The translations under genes and the position numbers were made by a program. The notes under the pieces are model-generated. The model worked only from the letters and a program-made list of their open reading frames with translations, ran no database searches and was not told the origin of the DNA. A DNA stretch of 64,000 nucleotides from Verrucomicrobiales bacterium. Its GTDB lineage: Bacteria > Verrucomicrobiota > Verrucomicrobiia > Limisphaerales > UBA11320. The stretch covers positions 1 to 64,000 of the forward strand of contig JAEUHE010000001.1 of the NCBI GenBank assembly GCA_016793885.1, read 5' to 3'. Positions 42,051 to 50,284 of this stretch are shown in pieces (within the stretch, counting starts at the first letter, position 1; every line of letters starts with the position of its first letter).

Positions 42051-43030
42051 CGGCGAAGCAAGCCGGAGCCTTTGGTGCCTTCGGGAGGACCAGAGGGATC
42101 CTTTTTGACCGGTCGGGGTTTGTAAAGAATCCCATAGCGGGTCAGGTTGCTGCTCAGCGTCTTCAAATTCATCATGGTTTGCATTACGGTCTCTCGCAAT
42201 TCCTCATCCCGGAGTAGTCCTCCGGCGAGTCCCTGGCCTGCCTGGAGGCCTTTGAGCAGTTCATCGAGCGATTTCGTGGAGGACTGAAGGGTCTGAATGA
42301 CGGTCCCTATCTCGTCCCGGTTTTCCTGGACGGTTCCATTGAGGTTGGTCGCGAGACGGTTCATCTCCTCGGTGAAGCGCTGGAGATTGGTCACCGACAC
42401 CGTCAGACTCGGTCGGTTGGTCAATACCAACAACTCGACTTCATCCGCGATGCGCACCGCTTTTTGGGAGAGGGTTTTGAAGTTGGAAATGCTCAGGTTG
42501 ATGTTGCTTAGGGCGGTTTCGTTGAGCACGACCCGGTCGACGCGGGCGATGGCCTCATCGAGTCGATGGGCGGTTTGGTCGATCCGCTGGATGAAGCCGG
42601 TGGCAGCCTTGGCGGCGTCCTGCAGGTTGAACGGTTCCTCGCAGCGAACCTCTGCTCCGTCGCCGAGCAAGGGAGCGGTCGTGCTTTGGGGGTAGATCGA
42701 CACATGCTGATCCCCTAGGAATCCCGATTGCTCAATCGAAAAGTGGGCATCCTGTCGCAGTGGGTAGCGTCGGTCGATTTCCAACCTGAGGACGACCAAT
42801 TTACCGTCCGGCGCCAGCGAGAGCTCCGCAACGGTGCCGACCTTGAGTCCGCCCAGCAGGACCTGGGCCTGACGCTTGATTCCTCCGACATCCGAGGTCC
42901 GCAGTTTGATCACATAGGTCGGATGGATCAGGGACAGGCCCTTGGAAAAGTTGAGGATCAGGAACCCCAACAACGTGAGGCTGATCAGGACAAAGATGCC
43001 AACTTTGGTGGAGATTCGGGAGTCGCTCAT
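42047..43030 (-). CDS. mlaD: MlaD/MCE lipid-transport substrate-binding protein
   Basis: 327 residues. One N-terminal membrane helix (GIFVLISLTLLGFLILNF, 12-29) anchors it in the inner membrane. The MCE domain follows, about 38-125 (YVIKLRTSDVGGIKRQAQVLLGGLKVGTVAEL, the core RVxxxGxxxGxV pattern), then a long alpha-helical coiled region to the end. MlaD binds phospholipids between the inner-membrane MlaFE complex and the periplasm. Longer than E. coli MlaD (about 180 residues), like other proteins with long helical tails that can reach across the periplasm. It starts 12 bases after the mlaF stop and overlaps the PIN/TRAM gene. Confidence 0.88.
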   Translation of the reverse strand: MSDSRISTKVGIFVLISLTLLGFLILNFSKGLSLIHPTYVIKLRTSDVGGIKRQAQVLLGGLKVGTVAELSLAPDGKLVVLRLEIDRRYPLRQDAHFSIEQSGFLGDQHVSIYPQSTTAPLLGDGAEVRCEEPFNLQDAAKAATGFIQRIDQTAHRLDEAIARVDRVVLNETALSNINLSISNFKTLSQKAVRIADEVELLVLTNRPSLTVSVTNLQRFTEEMNRLATNLNGTVQENRDEIGTVIQTLQSSTKSLDELLKGLQAGQGLAGGLLRDEELRETVMQTMMNLKTLSSNLTRYGILYKPRPVKKDPSGPPEGTKGSGLLRR

Positions 43031-43042
43031 GGGTGGGTTGAA

Positions 43043-43789
43043 TCAAGTCGGGGTGTCTTTGCGATCGGCGATGCCGTTAACAAACTGGTGGACGATCGGA
43101 TCCGCCGAAGCAAAGAGTTCGGCGGTCCCTTGATTGGCGTAGATCCGTCCTTGATGGAGGAGGAGAACCCTCCCGGCGATGGTCCTGACGCTGCGCATGT
43201 CGTGAGTCACCACGACTGTGGTGGTTTTAAGTTGGTGGCAGAGTTGCCGAATCAGCTGGTCGATGCTGTCGGAGGCGATCGGGTCGAGTCCCGTGGTCGG
43301 CTCATCGTAGAGGAGGATGCTGGGCCGGTAGACGATCGCCCGCGCCAAGCCCACCCGCTTACGCATCCCCCCGGACAGTTCGGCCGGCTTCTTGTTTCCG
43401 GTGCCTGGGAGTCCGACCATGTCCAGCGCTTCCGCGACCCGCCTGCCGATTTCTGCTTCGCTGCTCTTTCGCTGGCGCCGTAGCGGGAACGCCACGTTTT
43501 CGTGCACGGTCAGGGAGTCGAAGAGCGCGGCACTTTGAAAGAGCAGACCGAACTGTCGACGCACTTCGAGCAGCTCCCGTTCCGGCAGGTGGGCGATCTC
43601 CCGGCCGTCAATCAGCACCTGCCCCTCGTCCGGGGCGAGCAAGCCGATGAGGTGTTTGAGCAGAATGCTTTTGCCGCAGCCGCTGCGTCCAACGATGGCC
43701 ACCGCCTCCCCGGATTCGATCTTGAGATCGACCCCGGCCAGGACCTGTTGGGTGCCGAATCGTTTGCGAATGTTTCGAGTCTCGATCAT
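43043..43789 (-). CDS. mlaF: ABC transporter ATPase MlaF
   Basis: About 248 residues from the Met at 43789, fixed by its 4-base ATGA overlap with the permease; a longer frame upstream is only a shadow of the permease gene. Walker A is AIVGRSGCGKS, the Q-loop follows in FGLLFQSAALFDSLTV, the signature is ELSGGMRKRVGLARAIV, Walker B is PSILLYDEPTTGLDPI and the switch His is in VVVTHDMRSVR. SGGMRKR in place of SGGQ is typical of MlaF/Ttg2A. It energises phospholipid movement for the outer membrane, with MlaE and MlaD. Confidence 0.92.
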   Translation of the reverse strand: MIETRNIRKRFGTQQVLAGVDLKIESGEAVAIVGRSGCGKSILLKHLIGLLAPDEGQVLIDGREIAHLPERELLEVRRQFGLLFQSAALFDSLTVHENVAFPLRRQRKSSEAEIGRRVAEALDMVGLPGTGNKKPAELSGGMRKRVGLARAIVYRPSILLYDEPTTGLDPIASDSIDQLIRQLCHQLKTTTVVVTHDMRSVRTIAGRVLLLHQGRIYANQGTAELFASADPIVHQFVNGIADRKDTPT

Positions 43790-44574
43790 TCGCTGGCGAA
43801 AATGCGGGTCAGCAACATGGTGAGAAAAAAGTTGCTGATGAGGATGGTGATGGAGCTGAACACAACGGCTTCCGTGGTGGCCTTGCCCACGCCTTCGGCC
43901 CCTTGATGGCAGTGCAGCCCTTTGAAGCAGCCGATCAGCGAGATAAGCCCTCCGAAGATCACTGATTTGATCAGTCCCATGACCACGTCCTCCGCCGAGG
44001 TGTAGCGCACCATGTTGTGCCAGGAGTAGGCCGGATCGATGCCCAGAAGCGTAACGCCCACGATGTAGCCGGCCCCGATTCCCACGCAGATCGAGCAGGT
44101 GGTCAGCAAAGGCATGACAAGGGTGGTGGCCAGGATCCGGGGCACCACGAGGTAGTCCACTGGGTGGGTGGCGAGTGCTCGCAGGGCGTCTATCTGTTCG
44201 GTTACCTTCATCGTGCCCAACTCGGCAGCCATCGCTGCGCCCACACGTCCCGCCACCATGAGCCCGCTCAGCACCGGACCGAGCTCGCTGCACATCGACA
44301 CACTCACCACCGCCAGCGTGGCGGTGTCCATGCGGACTTTGTGGAATTGGAAGTAGGTTTGCGCGCAGAGCACCATGCCGGTGAAAGCGCCTGTGATCAG
44401 CACCACCGAAAGGGACTTAATGCCGATGAAATAAATCTGGTAAAGCAGATGGCTTGCTTCCCACCGGCGCCCGACCAGGGAGGTCAATGCCTCGCTGCCC
44501 AGGAGAGTAATCTGGCCGAGTCCGTCCAGGGTGTTCCCCAGACGGGACCGAAGTTGTGTTATCATCGCCTGCAT
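43786..44574 (-). CDS. mlaE: ABC transporter permease MlaE
   Basis: 262 residues, all-helical permease with five to six membrane segments. Landmarks are GAFTGMVLCAQTYFQF, the conserved ELGPVLSGLMVAGRVGAAMAAELGTMKVTEQIDAL, and the ending SFFLTMLLTRIF. These define the MlaE/YrbE permease that works with MlaF and MlaD for retrograde phospholipid transport. It is the first gene of the minus-strand operon mlaE-mlaF-mlaD-PIN/TRAM-DUF2007-glcD. The auxiliary genes mlaB and mlaC are not in this run. Upstream is a divergent 430-base spacer. Confidence 0.92.
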   Translation of the reverse strand: MQAMITQLRSRLGNTLDGLGQITLLGSEALTSLVGRRWEASHLLYQIYFIGIKSLSVVLITGAFTGMVLCAQTYFQFHKVRMDTATLAVVSVSMCSELGPVLSGLMVAGRVGAAMAAELGTMKVTEQIDALRALATHPVDYLVVPRILATTLVMPLLTTCSICVGIGAGYIVGVTLLGIDPAYSWHNMVRYTSAEDVVMGLIKSVIFGGLISLIGCFKGLHCHQGAEGVGKATTEAVVFSSITILISNFFLTMLLTRIFASE

Positions 44575-45003
44575 GTTCTGAGCCCTGGAGCGCGGGACGC
44601 ACGCAGCCTAGCCTGGATGCCTTCCTCGGACAGCCGCTACCCACCCGTTCTCGCTTCGCCACGTCCCCCTTGATTCGCGTTATTGGGCGGAAGCTCAAGC
44701 TAAAAGTGGGCTGCTCGTTCAATAACAGGACAGTGGATGCGCCAATTTTGGCGCGTGGATCGACCCTGCTCGCGTCGCCCGCCACCAGGGAGTTAGCAGG
44801 GACGGCTGGCCGCGGCGCCGCTTTTCAGGCCTGGAACGCGGAAAATCCCCCTAATCCTTGGGAAGTTGAACTCTTTCCCGGTTCGGCGCCCTAAGGGATT
44901 GGAGAGGGCTGCCGATGGAACAAGGGCATGGCACGACTTGTGCATGTGCCTGGAGTGTCCGAAGCCGGGGCAACGGTGGAAACCGGCACGAAACAGAAGT
45001 TGT
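44575..45003. other. Divergent spacer between mlaE and the small membrane protein
   Basis: A 429-base divergent region that should carry promoters for both sides. It includes the inverted repeat GCGCCAATTTTGGCGC (44739-44754), stem 7 bp, as a possible operator or hairpin. Nothing else is recognised. Confidence 0.4.
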
Positions 45004-45333
45004 ATGCAGAACGGCAATAACGGCATTTTTGTTCGTCCAAATCTCAAGGGGTTTCTGATCGGTGGCATCCTCGTGATGGTATTTCACGTCGTGATGCAGC
45101 AGATCGAGGGCATCTCGATCGCCTCGGCCCGCCCGGAAGTGCCTCCGTCCGTGCGCCAGTGGAACGAGGCGGACTTTCAGGTTATGATCAACCATGTAGC
45201 CGACAAACCTTCGGCCGAAGGCTACTACAAACTCGGTGCCTACCTTCAACACAAGCGGGACTTCAAACGAGCGATGCTGTTCGTTCGCAAAGCCGAGGCC
45301 TTCAACCGGGCGCTCGAGGAAGAAGCGGATTAG
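45004..45333 (+). CDS. Small membrane-anchored protein with a TPR-like tail
   Basis: About 109 residues from the Met at 45004 (MQNGNNGIF), chosen because it sits directly before the only membrane segment (FLIGGILVMVFHVVMQ); a longer frame upstream is unlike protein. The tail SAEGYYKLGAYLQHKRDFKRAMLFVRKAEAFNRALEEEAD reads as a single TPR-like helical pair. No enzymatic motif and no named family. It precedes thymidylate kinase by about 58 bases and may be co-transcribed. Confidence 0.6.
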   Translation: MQNGNNGIFVRPNLKGFLIGGILVMVFHVVMQQIEGISIASARPEVPPSVRQWNEADFQVMINHVADKPSAEGYYKLGAYLQHKRDFKRAMLFVRKAEAFNRALEEEAD

Positions 45334-45391
45334 GCGCGCCTTAGGTCGCGGTGTGACTTAGGACTGGCTCTCTTTCCCACGGCTGAGCAGC

Positions 45392-46075
45392 ATGTGGCTC
45401 AGTATGACCGAAACGCATTTCTCACCTCGCCCCGATTCGGGTCTCTTTATTACTTTCGAAGGGACGGAGGGCGGGGGAAAGAGCACGCAAATTCAGCTGC
45501 TGGAGCAGCGTCTCCGCGCCTGCGGCCGTCGGGTTCGCCTGCTTCGGGAGCCTGGAGGCACTCCGATCGGAGAGGAGATTCGTCATACCCTCAAGCACAG
45601 CGAGAACAACCGCGCCATGACGCCGGAGGCGGAATTGCTGCTCATGAACGCCAGCCGCGCTCAACTGGTGCGCGAGGTGATCAGGCCGGCGTTGGACGCG
45701 GGCGAGGTGGTGTTGTGTGACCGGTTCTTCGATTCCACCGTTGCTTACCAAGGCTACGGCCGCGGCCTCGATCTGGCGCAGGTGCGTGCCATCATCGATT
45801 TCGCGGTGGGAACGACCCGGCCGCATCTGACTCTGTTGCTGGCGGTGCCGGTCGAAGTCAGTGAGCGCCGCCGGGCCGCCCGATTGGGGACCGCGCCCGG
45901 GGTGCGGGATCGGTTTGAGGAGGAAGACCGCGAATTTTTCTCCAAGGTGGAGGCCGGCTTTCGACTCCAGGCCGAGCGCGAACCATCCCGGATTCGGGTC
46001 ATCGATGCCTCGGCCGGAATCGAGGCGGTCCAGGCTCACATCTGGGGCTTCGTAGCGCCGTTCTTTCCGAGTTGA
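45392..46075 (+). CDS. tmk: Thymidylate kinase
   Basis: 227 residues; an alternative start is the Met at 45404. P-loop FEGTEGGGKST near residues 22-32, LREPGGTPIGEEIR for dTMP and lid contacts, CDRFFDSTVAYQGYGRG for the DR(F/Y) substrate motif, and RDRFEEEDREFF in the lid/C-terminal part. Catalyses phosphorylation of dTMP to dTDP by ATP, the essential step to dTTP, in the cytosol. Length fits the family (about 210). The stop overlaps the long frame of the following hydrolase, whose better start lies 33 bases beyond it. Confidence 0.93.
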   Translation: MWLSMTETHFSPRPDSGLFITFEGTEGGGKSTQIQLLEQRLRACGRRVRLLREPGGTPIGEEIRHTLKHSENNRAMTPEAELLLMNASRAQLVREVIRPALDAGEVVLCDRFFDSTVAYQGYGRGLDLAQVRAIIDFAVGTTRPHLTLLLAVPVEVSERRRAARLGTAPGVRDRFEEEDREFFSKVEAGFRLQAEREPSRIRVIDASAGIEAVQAHIWGFVAPFFPS

Positions 46076-46107
46076 GCTTCTTCGCGGCGGATCCTTATGC
46101 TTCGGGC

Positions 46108-46995
46108 ATGACGATTCCCTCGCGACCCACAATCGGACTGGCTCTGGGTGTCCTGATGATGGCCCTCTCCCTGCCAGCGCAGCAAAACCCCGTGCCCTTG
46201 TGGCCTCATGGCGCTCCGGGAGCGCTGGGCACCGAGGAAAAGGACATCCCGACGGTTACCCCCTATCCGGCTGCGGTTGCCACCGGCGTGACGGCTGCCG
46301 TGGTGATCTGCCCGGGAGGCGGATATGGTGGGCTGGCATCCCACGAAGGCAAGGATTACGCACTCTGGCTGAACCAGCAGGGGATCAGTGCGTTCGTGCT
46401 CCGGTATCGGCTGGGTTCTCAGGGATATCGACATCCACGCATGCTTGAGGATGCGGCGCGCGCCCTGCGCTGGGTTCGGGCGAATGCGGCCGCCTGGAAG
46501 GTGGATCCCAAGAAGGTGGGCATCATGGGTTCGTCGGCGGGAGGCCACCTTGCGTCCACCTTGCTCACCCACTTCGATTCCGGGAACGCAGCGTCGGCCG
46601 ACCTCATTGATCGCGAAAGCTCTCGACCTGACTTCGGAGTCCTTTGTTATGCGGTTATCAGCATGGGACCCAACACCCATCAAGGTTCTAAAAACAACCT
46701 GTTGGGGAAGGAGCCTTCCCCGGAGCTGGTCAAATCCCTGTCGAATGAGCTTCAGGTAACCCCGGAGACGCCCCCTTGTTTTATTTGGCACACATGGGAG
46801 GACAAGGGCGTCAAGGTGGAGAACGCTCTGGAATTTGCCGCCGCGCTGCAGCGCCAGGGTGTGCCTTTTGACCTCCATGTTTACCAGAACGGGCGGCACG
46901 GGATCGGTCTCGCCGACCAGCCGCCCTTCAAGAATGCCCACCCCTGGAGCCGGGATCTTGCCTATTGGCTCAAGCAGCGCGGACTGATTCCCTAG
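46108..46995 (+). CDS. Exported alpha/beta hydrolase, esterase-like
   Basis: About 295 residues from the Met at 46108, chosen because it begins a signal-like segment (IGLALGVLMMALSLPAQQ); an in-frame Met at 46072 lies inside tmk. The PLWPHGAPGALG start, VVICPGGGYGGLASHEG (oxyanion loop) and GIMGSSAGGHLAS (nucleophilic Ser in GSSAGG) are those of the esterase/acetyl xylan esterase-like family common in PVC and Bacteroidetes. HTWEDKGV carries the likely catalytic Asp, and GRHGIGLAD the His. Deacetylation of plant or algal polysaccharide is the family expectation. The TAG stop lies within the repeat starting at 46991. Confidence 0.82.
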   Translation: MTIPSRPTIGLALGVLMMALSLPAQQNPVPLWPHGAPGALGTEEKDIPTVTPYPAAVATGVTAAVVICPGGGYGGLASHEGKDYALWLNQQGISAFVLRYRLGSQGYRHPRMLEDAARALRWVRANAAAWKVDPKKVGIMGSSAGGHLASTLLTHFDSGNAASADLIDRESSRPDFGVLCYAVISMGPNTHQGSKNNLLGKEPSPELVKSLSNELQVTPETPPCFIWHTWEDKGVKVENALEFAAALQRQGVPFDLHVYQNGRHGIGLADQPPFKNAHPWSRDLAYWLKQRGLIP

Positions 46996-47050
46996 CAGCC
47001 TGTCGGACTTGTCCTCACCTGAGGTGAGTCGGATTTTGAACCTCATTTGT
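46991..47050 (+). repeat. CTAGCAGCCTGTCGGACTT repeat at a gene end
   Basis: Begins in the stop codon of the hydrolase gene and ends near CCTCATTTGTGAT. It is the inverted counterpart of 485-542. The start CTAGCAG is shared with the elements at 349 and 29001. Confidence 0.7.
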
Positions 47051-47201
47051 GATAAAGAATGACGTAGGAAATGTCGCGACGGCCTGCTGGAGGGCACTGC
47101 GTGCGGGGAGACTGGACCTCACGGATTGGATAGGGGCCACCTCCGAAGAACGGACGTGAATCGGGGCCATGAACCTGGTGGTAGGGGAGCGAGCGGGGCA
47201 A

Positions 47202-47419
47202 CGCCAGCGTTTCACACTTTGCGGGCAGGTCCCGAACCCGCAGGGTTCAAAGAGATCTAGCCGGGGGTGCTCGCACCCCCGGAACCGTGAAAAGTACGGA
47301 GCATCGCGCAGCGATGCCACCGGCTTCTGAGACTTGTGCTGACAGACCGGGGGTGTCGCTGCGCTCCACGCCCCGGCTAATCTCTTTGAACCCTGCGGGT
47401 TCTCGGCTTCGGCCTCAGG
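47202..47419. repeat. Large palindromic dispersed repeat, copy 2
   Basis: Matches 2098-2402 over most of its length, including TCGCGCAGCGATGCCACCGG and the GGTTCAAAGAGATCTAGCC / GGCTAATCTCTTTGAACCC arms, but lacks the roughly 90-base insert found in that copy. Confidence 0.75.
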
Positions 47420-47465
47420 AACTCATGCGAAGAAGGGAGTTTCACTTCCGATCCCTTCAGGATTC

Positions 47466-47494
47466 TTAATCCGTGGAATCAGGGAAATCCGTGG
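47466..47494 (-). repeat. Partial AACCACGGATTT repeat
   Basis: ATCCGTGGAATCAGGGAAATCCGTGGTT matches the right arm of the element at 9674-9763. Confidence 0.55.
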
Positions 47495-47511
47495 TTCATC
47501 AGTGACTCTCC

Positions 47512-47607
47512 CTCTCCGCGTTCTCCGCGCCTCCGCGAGAAAAGATCTCCCCCCTGACTCGGAAGGACTGCCGAAATCTCTCGCGGAGGCGCGGAGAGCG
47601 CGGAGAG
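47512..47607. repeat. 29-base inverted repeat, CTCCGCG type
   Basis: CTCTCCGCGTTCTCCGCG and its continuation (47512-47540) are the inverse of 47579-47607 with one mismatch, around a 38-base loop. It is one of the palindromes that fill the gap upstream of urtA. Confidence 0.7.
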
Positions 47608-47935
47608 GAAGGAGTTCATGGAGAGGCCGTGAATCATGAACAGAAAACGACACACTGTACTTTTCGGTTCATGAGCGCAGTGTCATCGCATTCGAACTTT
47701 GGCGCCTGGGACGCGGTTTGATGCTTCGCCGCTCGGCTGAATGGATGAAAGATCTCCATTCCGATCACGCGTTCAGTGCATATGGGCAGAAAAATCCCTT
47801 TCCGTTTTCCGGCTCGCACATCGACCGACGGCGCTACAGCGCGGGCCTCTGCTCATCGAATGAATGGAGTTGGTGATCATCGAGAACTTCGCGCATGAGT
47901 CTTTATGAAACACCGAGTGATCCTGCGCCTCAGGT
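47608..47935. other. Upstream region of urtA, possible activator sites
   Basis: About 330 gene-free bases. ACACTG (47652-47657) and CAGTGT (47678-47683) form a spaced inverted pair that could be an activator site for a sigma-54 promoter, but this is weak. No riboswitch motif, guanidine-I included, is recognised. Confidence 0.35.
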
Positions 47936-47951
47936 TGGTACCGTGGTTGCT
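47936..47951 (+). promoter_or_regulatory. Sigma-54 promoter upstream of urtA
   Basis: TGGTACCGTGGTTGCT matches the consensus TGGCACG-N4-TTGC[AT] with the GG and GC elements in the exact spacing; only two consensus positions differ. It lies about 68 bases before the urtA ATG. Sigma-54 control with an NtrC-like activator would fit a nitrogen-scavenging operon. Confidence 0.6.
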
Positions 47952-48018
47952 ATAGCGAAGTGCGACCTGCAAACCGACACCACAACATAACCAACCGACC
48001 GGATTAGACTAATAAGCT

Positions 48019-49251
48019 ATGAAAGCACTTCACTCCCTCAAACTCCTGCTGCCCCTGCTGACGGCCGCCGGATTTCTTTCTTCCAGTCAGCCCTTGTTCG
48101 CCGCCAACCCACCCACCTCAGAAGTCAACACGACCGGGCTCGCGGTGACCGATGACACCGTCACCGTAGGCCAGCTGCACTCCGCGACTGGCACGATGGC
48201 GATCAGCGAGACGGGTTCCATTCAAGCTGAGCAGCTGGCGATCGAGCAGATCAACGCCATGGGCGGTGTGCTTGGACGAAAGATCAAGATCATCGTCGAG
48301 GATGGTGCCAGCGACTGGCCCACCTTCGCTGAGAAAGCCAAGAAGCTTCTCGTCAACGACAAGGTGGCCTCCGTATTCGGCTGCTGGACTTCCGCCTCCC
48401 GCAAAGCGGTGCTCCCTGTCTTCGAAAAAGAAAACGGCATGCTCTACTATCCCACGTTTTACGAGGGCTTGGAGCAGTCCAAGAACGTGATTTACACGGG
48501 ACAGGAAGCCACCCAGCAGATTTTGGCTGGCTTGGATTGGATCGCCAAAGAGAAAAAGGCCAAGACCTTCTACCTGATTGGATCCGACTACATCTGGCCC
48601 AGAACGTCGAACAAGATCGCCCGCAAACACATTGAGAATGTGCTGAAGGGCACGGTGGTGGGCGAAGAATACTATGCCCTGGGCCATACGCAGTTCGGCT
48701 CCCTGATCAACAAGATCAAGCTCAAGAAGCCGGATGTCATCTACGCGATTGTGGTGGGTGGCAGCAATGTCTCCTTCTACAAGCAGATGAAGGCAGCTGG
48801 CATCACCTCCGATAAGTGGACCTTGCTGACCATCTCGGTTACCGAAGACGAAGTTCTCGGAATCGGTGGTGAAAACCTGGTCGGCTTCTACTCGGCGATG
48901 AAGTACTTCCAGAGTCTGGAGAATCCCAACAATCAGGCCTTCGTCAAAGCGTTCAAAGCCAAGTATGGCGCGAAGAGCGTCATCGGCGACGTGACCCAGG
49001 CAGCGTATCTTGGGCCGTGGCTTTGGAAGCTGGCTGTCGAGAAGGCTGGAAGCTTTGACATCGACAAGATTGCCGCCGCTTCGCCGGGCATCGAATTCAA
49101 GGATGCTCCCGAGGAGTACGTCAAGATTCACCCGAACCACCATTTGTGGAGCAAGCTCCGCATTGGAAAATGGGGCGCCGATGGTCAGGCCAAGGTGCTG
49201 TATGAATCCGGTTTGATCGAACCCGACCCGTTCCCGAAGGGTTATCAATGA
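48019..49251 (+). CDS. urtA: Urea/short-chain amide ABC transporter, substrate-binding protein
   Basis: 410 residues with a signal peptide ending near residue 29. The mature protein has the UrtA/FmdD landmarks: VTVGQLHSATGTMAISETGS, the GGVLGRKIKIIVEDGASDWPTFAEKA segment, FGCWTSASRKAVLPVFE and LYYPTFYEGLEQSKNVIYTG, and a GPWLWKLAVEKAGS-containing C-terminal lobe. It is the periplasmic binding protein of a branched-chain-type ABC importer, with high affinity for urea or short amides. First gene of a plus-strand operon urtABCDE-fmdA-fmdB. The length matches the family. The sigma-54 promoter lies directly upstream. Confidence 0.93.
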   Translation: MKALHSLKLLLPLLTAAGFLSSSQPLFAANPPTSEVNTTGLAVTDDTVTVGQLHSATGTMAISETGSIQAEQLAIEQINAMGGVLGRKIKIIVEDGASDWPTFAEKAKKLLVNDKVASVFGCWTSASRKAVLPVFEKENGMLYYPTFYEGLEQSKNVIYTGQEATQQILAGLDWIAKEKKAKTFYLIGSDYIWPRTSNKIARKHIENVLKGTVVGEEYYALGHTQFGSLINKIKLKKPDVIYAIVVGGSNVSFYKQMKAAGITSDKWTLLTISVTEDEVLGIGGENLVGFYSAMKYFQSLENPNNQAFVKAFKAKYGAKSVIGDVTQAAYLGPWLWKLAVEKAGSFDIDKIAAASPGIEFKDAPEEYVKIHPNHHLWSKLRIGKWGADGQAKVLYESGLIEPDPFPKGYQ

Positions 49252-49334
49252 GTCTCTGCCATGCGGGCTGAGGATTTGAACTCAGCCCGCATGGGCCGTT
49301 CGTTCCGCGCTTAAACTCTTACGATCTCACAACT

Positions 49335-50249
49335 ATGACCGCTTCTGAGCTAAGTTCCATTCTGCTGATGCAAGGATTCTCAGGTCTGAGCCTGTTCAGC
49401 GTTTTGCTCCTGATGGCCCTGGGTCTGGCGATTATTTTCGGCCAGATGGGAGTGGTGAATCTGGCCCATGGCGAGTTTATGGCGCTGGGCGCCTATGTGG
49501 TTTATCTCTGCTCGACCGTGGTTCACGACAAATTTCCGGCCTTCGCCCCCTACTACTTTGTGGTGGCGATCGTCATCGCCTTCGGTGTGTGCGCTCTCAT
49601 GGGATTGCTGGTGGAGTGGAGCCTGATTCGGTTCCTCTACAAGCGTCCGCTCGACACGCTCCTCGCGACCTGGGGGCTGAGCTTGGTGATGCAGCAGGCG
49701 TTCCGCTCCATCTTCGGCGCACGTGAGGTAACGCCCACGCTGCCCGAATGGTTGATGGGTTCGATCAAACCCACCGGCAACATCGACATTCCGATCAACG
49801 GCCTCTTTGTCATGGGCCTCACCCTGGTGCTCACCGCCGGCGTGTGGCTGTTCATGTTCAAGTCCCGCCGCGGGCTTCAGATGCGAGCCACCGTGCAGAA
49901 TCGTGTCATGAGCGACGCCGTGGGGATCAATACCCGGATGGTTGATCGTTTCACCTTCGCCTTGGGCTGCGGGATTGCGGGTGTCGCGGGTGCGGCCTTT
50001 ACCACCATTGGCTCCACCGGTCCGGACAGCGGCTCGCGCTACATCGTGGACACCTTCCTGGTGGTGGTATTTGGAGGTACGGCCAGCTTGATGGGGACGG
50101 TGGCCTCCGCCTTCGGAATTGCGCAAGGCCAGTCGATTTCCGAGTTCTTCCTCCAGGGAACCATGGGCAAAGTCGTGGTCCTTCTGGCCATCGTCATCAT
50201 TCTCATGATCCGGCCGCAGGGGCTGTTTGCCTCCAAGGTTCGTCAGTAA
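49335..50249 (+). CDS. urtB: ABC transporter permease UrtB
   Basis: 304 residues, eight predicted membrane helices, homologous to LivH. MGVVNLAHGEFMALGAYVVY is the family signature near the start, followed by ATWGLSLVMQQAFRSIFGARE, MRATVQNRVMSDAVGINTRMVDR (the ATPase-coupling loop) and VVFGGTASLMGTVASA. UrtB and UrtC together form the inner-membrane channel for the substrate delivered by UrtA. It begins 83 bases after the urtA stop and is followed by urtC after 35 bases. Confidence 0.93.
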   Translation: MTASELSSILLMQGFSGLSLFSVLLLMALGLAIIFGQMGVVNLAHGEFMALGAYVVYLCSTVVHDKFPAFAPYYFVVAIVIAFGVCALMGLLVEWSLIRFLYKRPLDTLLATWGLSLVMQQAFRSIFGAREVTPTLPEWLMGSIKPTGNIDIPINGLFVMGLTLVLTAGVWLFMFKSRRGLQMRATVQNRVMSDAVGINTRMVDRFTFALGCGIAGVAGAAFTTIGSTGPDSGSRYIVDTFLVVVFGGTASLMGTVASAFGIAQGQSISEFFLQGTMGKVVVLLAIVIILMIRPQGLFASKVRQ

Positions 50250-50284
50250 ACCTCCACGATACTGCTGAGACTCAACTCGTCACT

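Noticed and set aside
43790-44293. N-terminal extension of MlaF in the longer open frame
   Set aside because: The extension is the mlaE gene read in another frame, Arg/His/Gly-rich; the ATGA overlap gives the true start at 43789.
46036-47097. Long open frame (353 codons) on the minus strand
   Set aside because: It is antisense to the hydrolase and the tmk end, runs into a repeat, and has Arg/Gly-rich composition without domains.
47608-48018. Guanidine-I or other riboswitch ahead of urtA
   Set aside because: The expected conserved motifs were not found; the sigma-54 match explains the region better.
48118-49248. Long open frame (376 codons) on the minus strand
   Set aside because: It is antisense to urtA over its entire length and has no recognisable motif.
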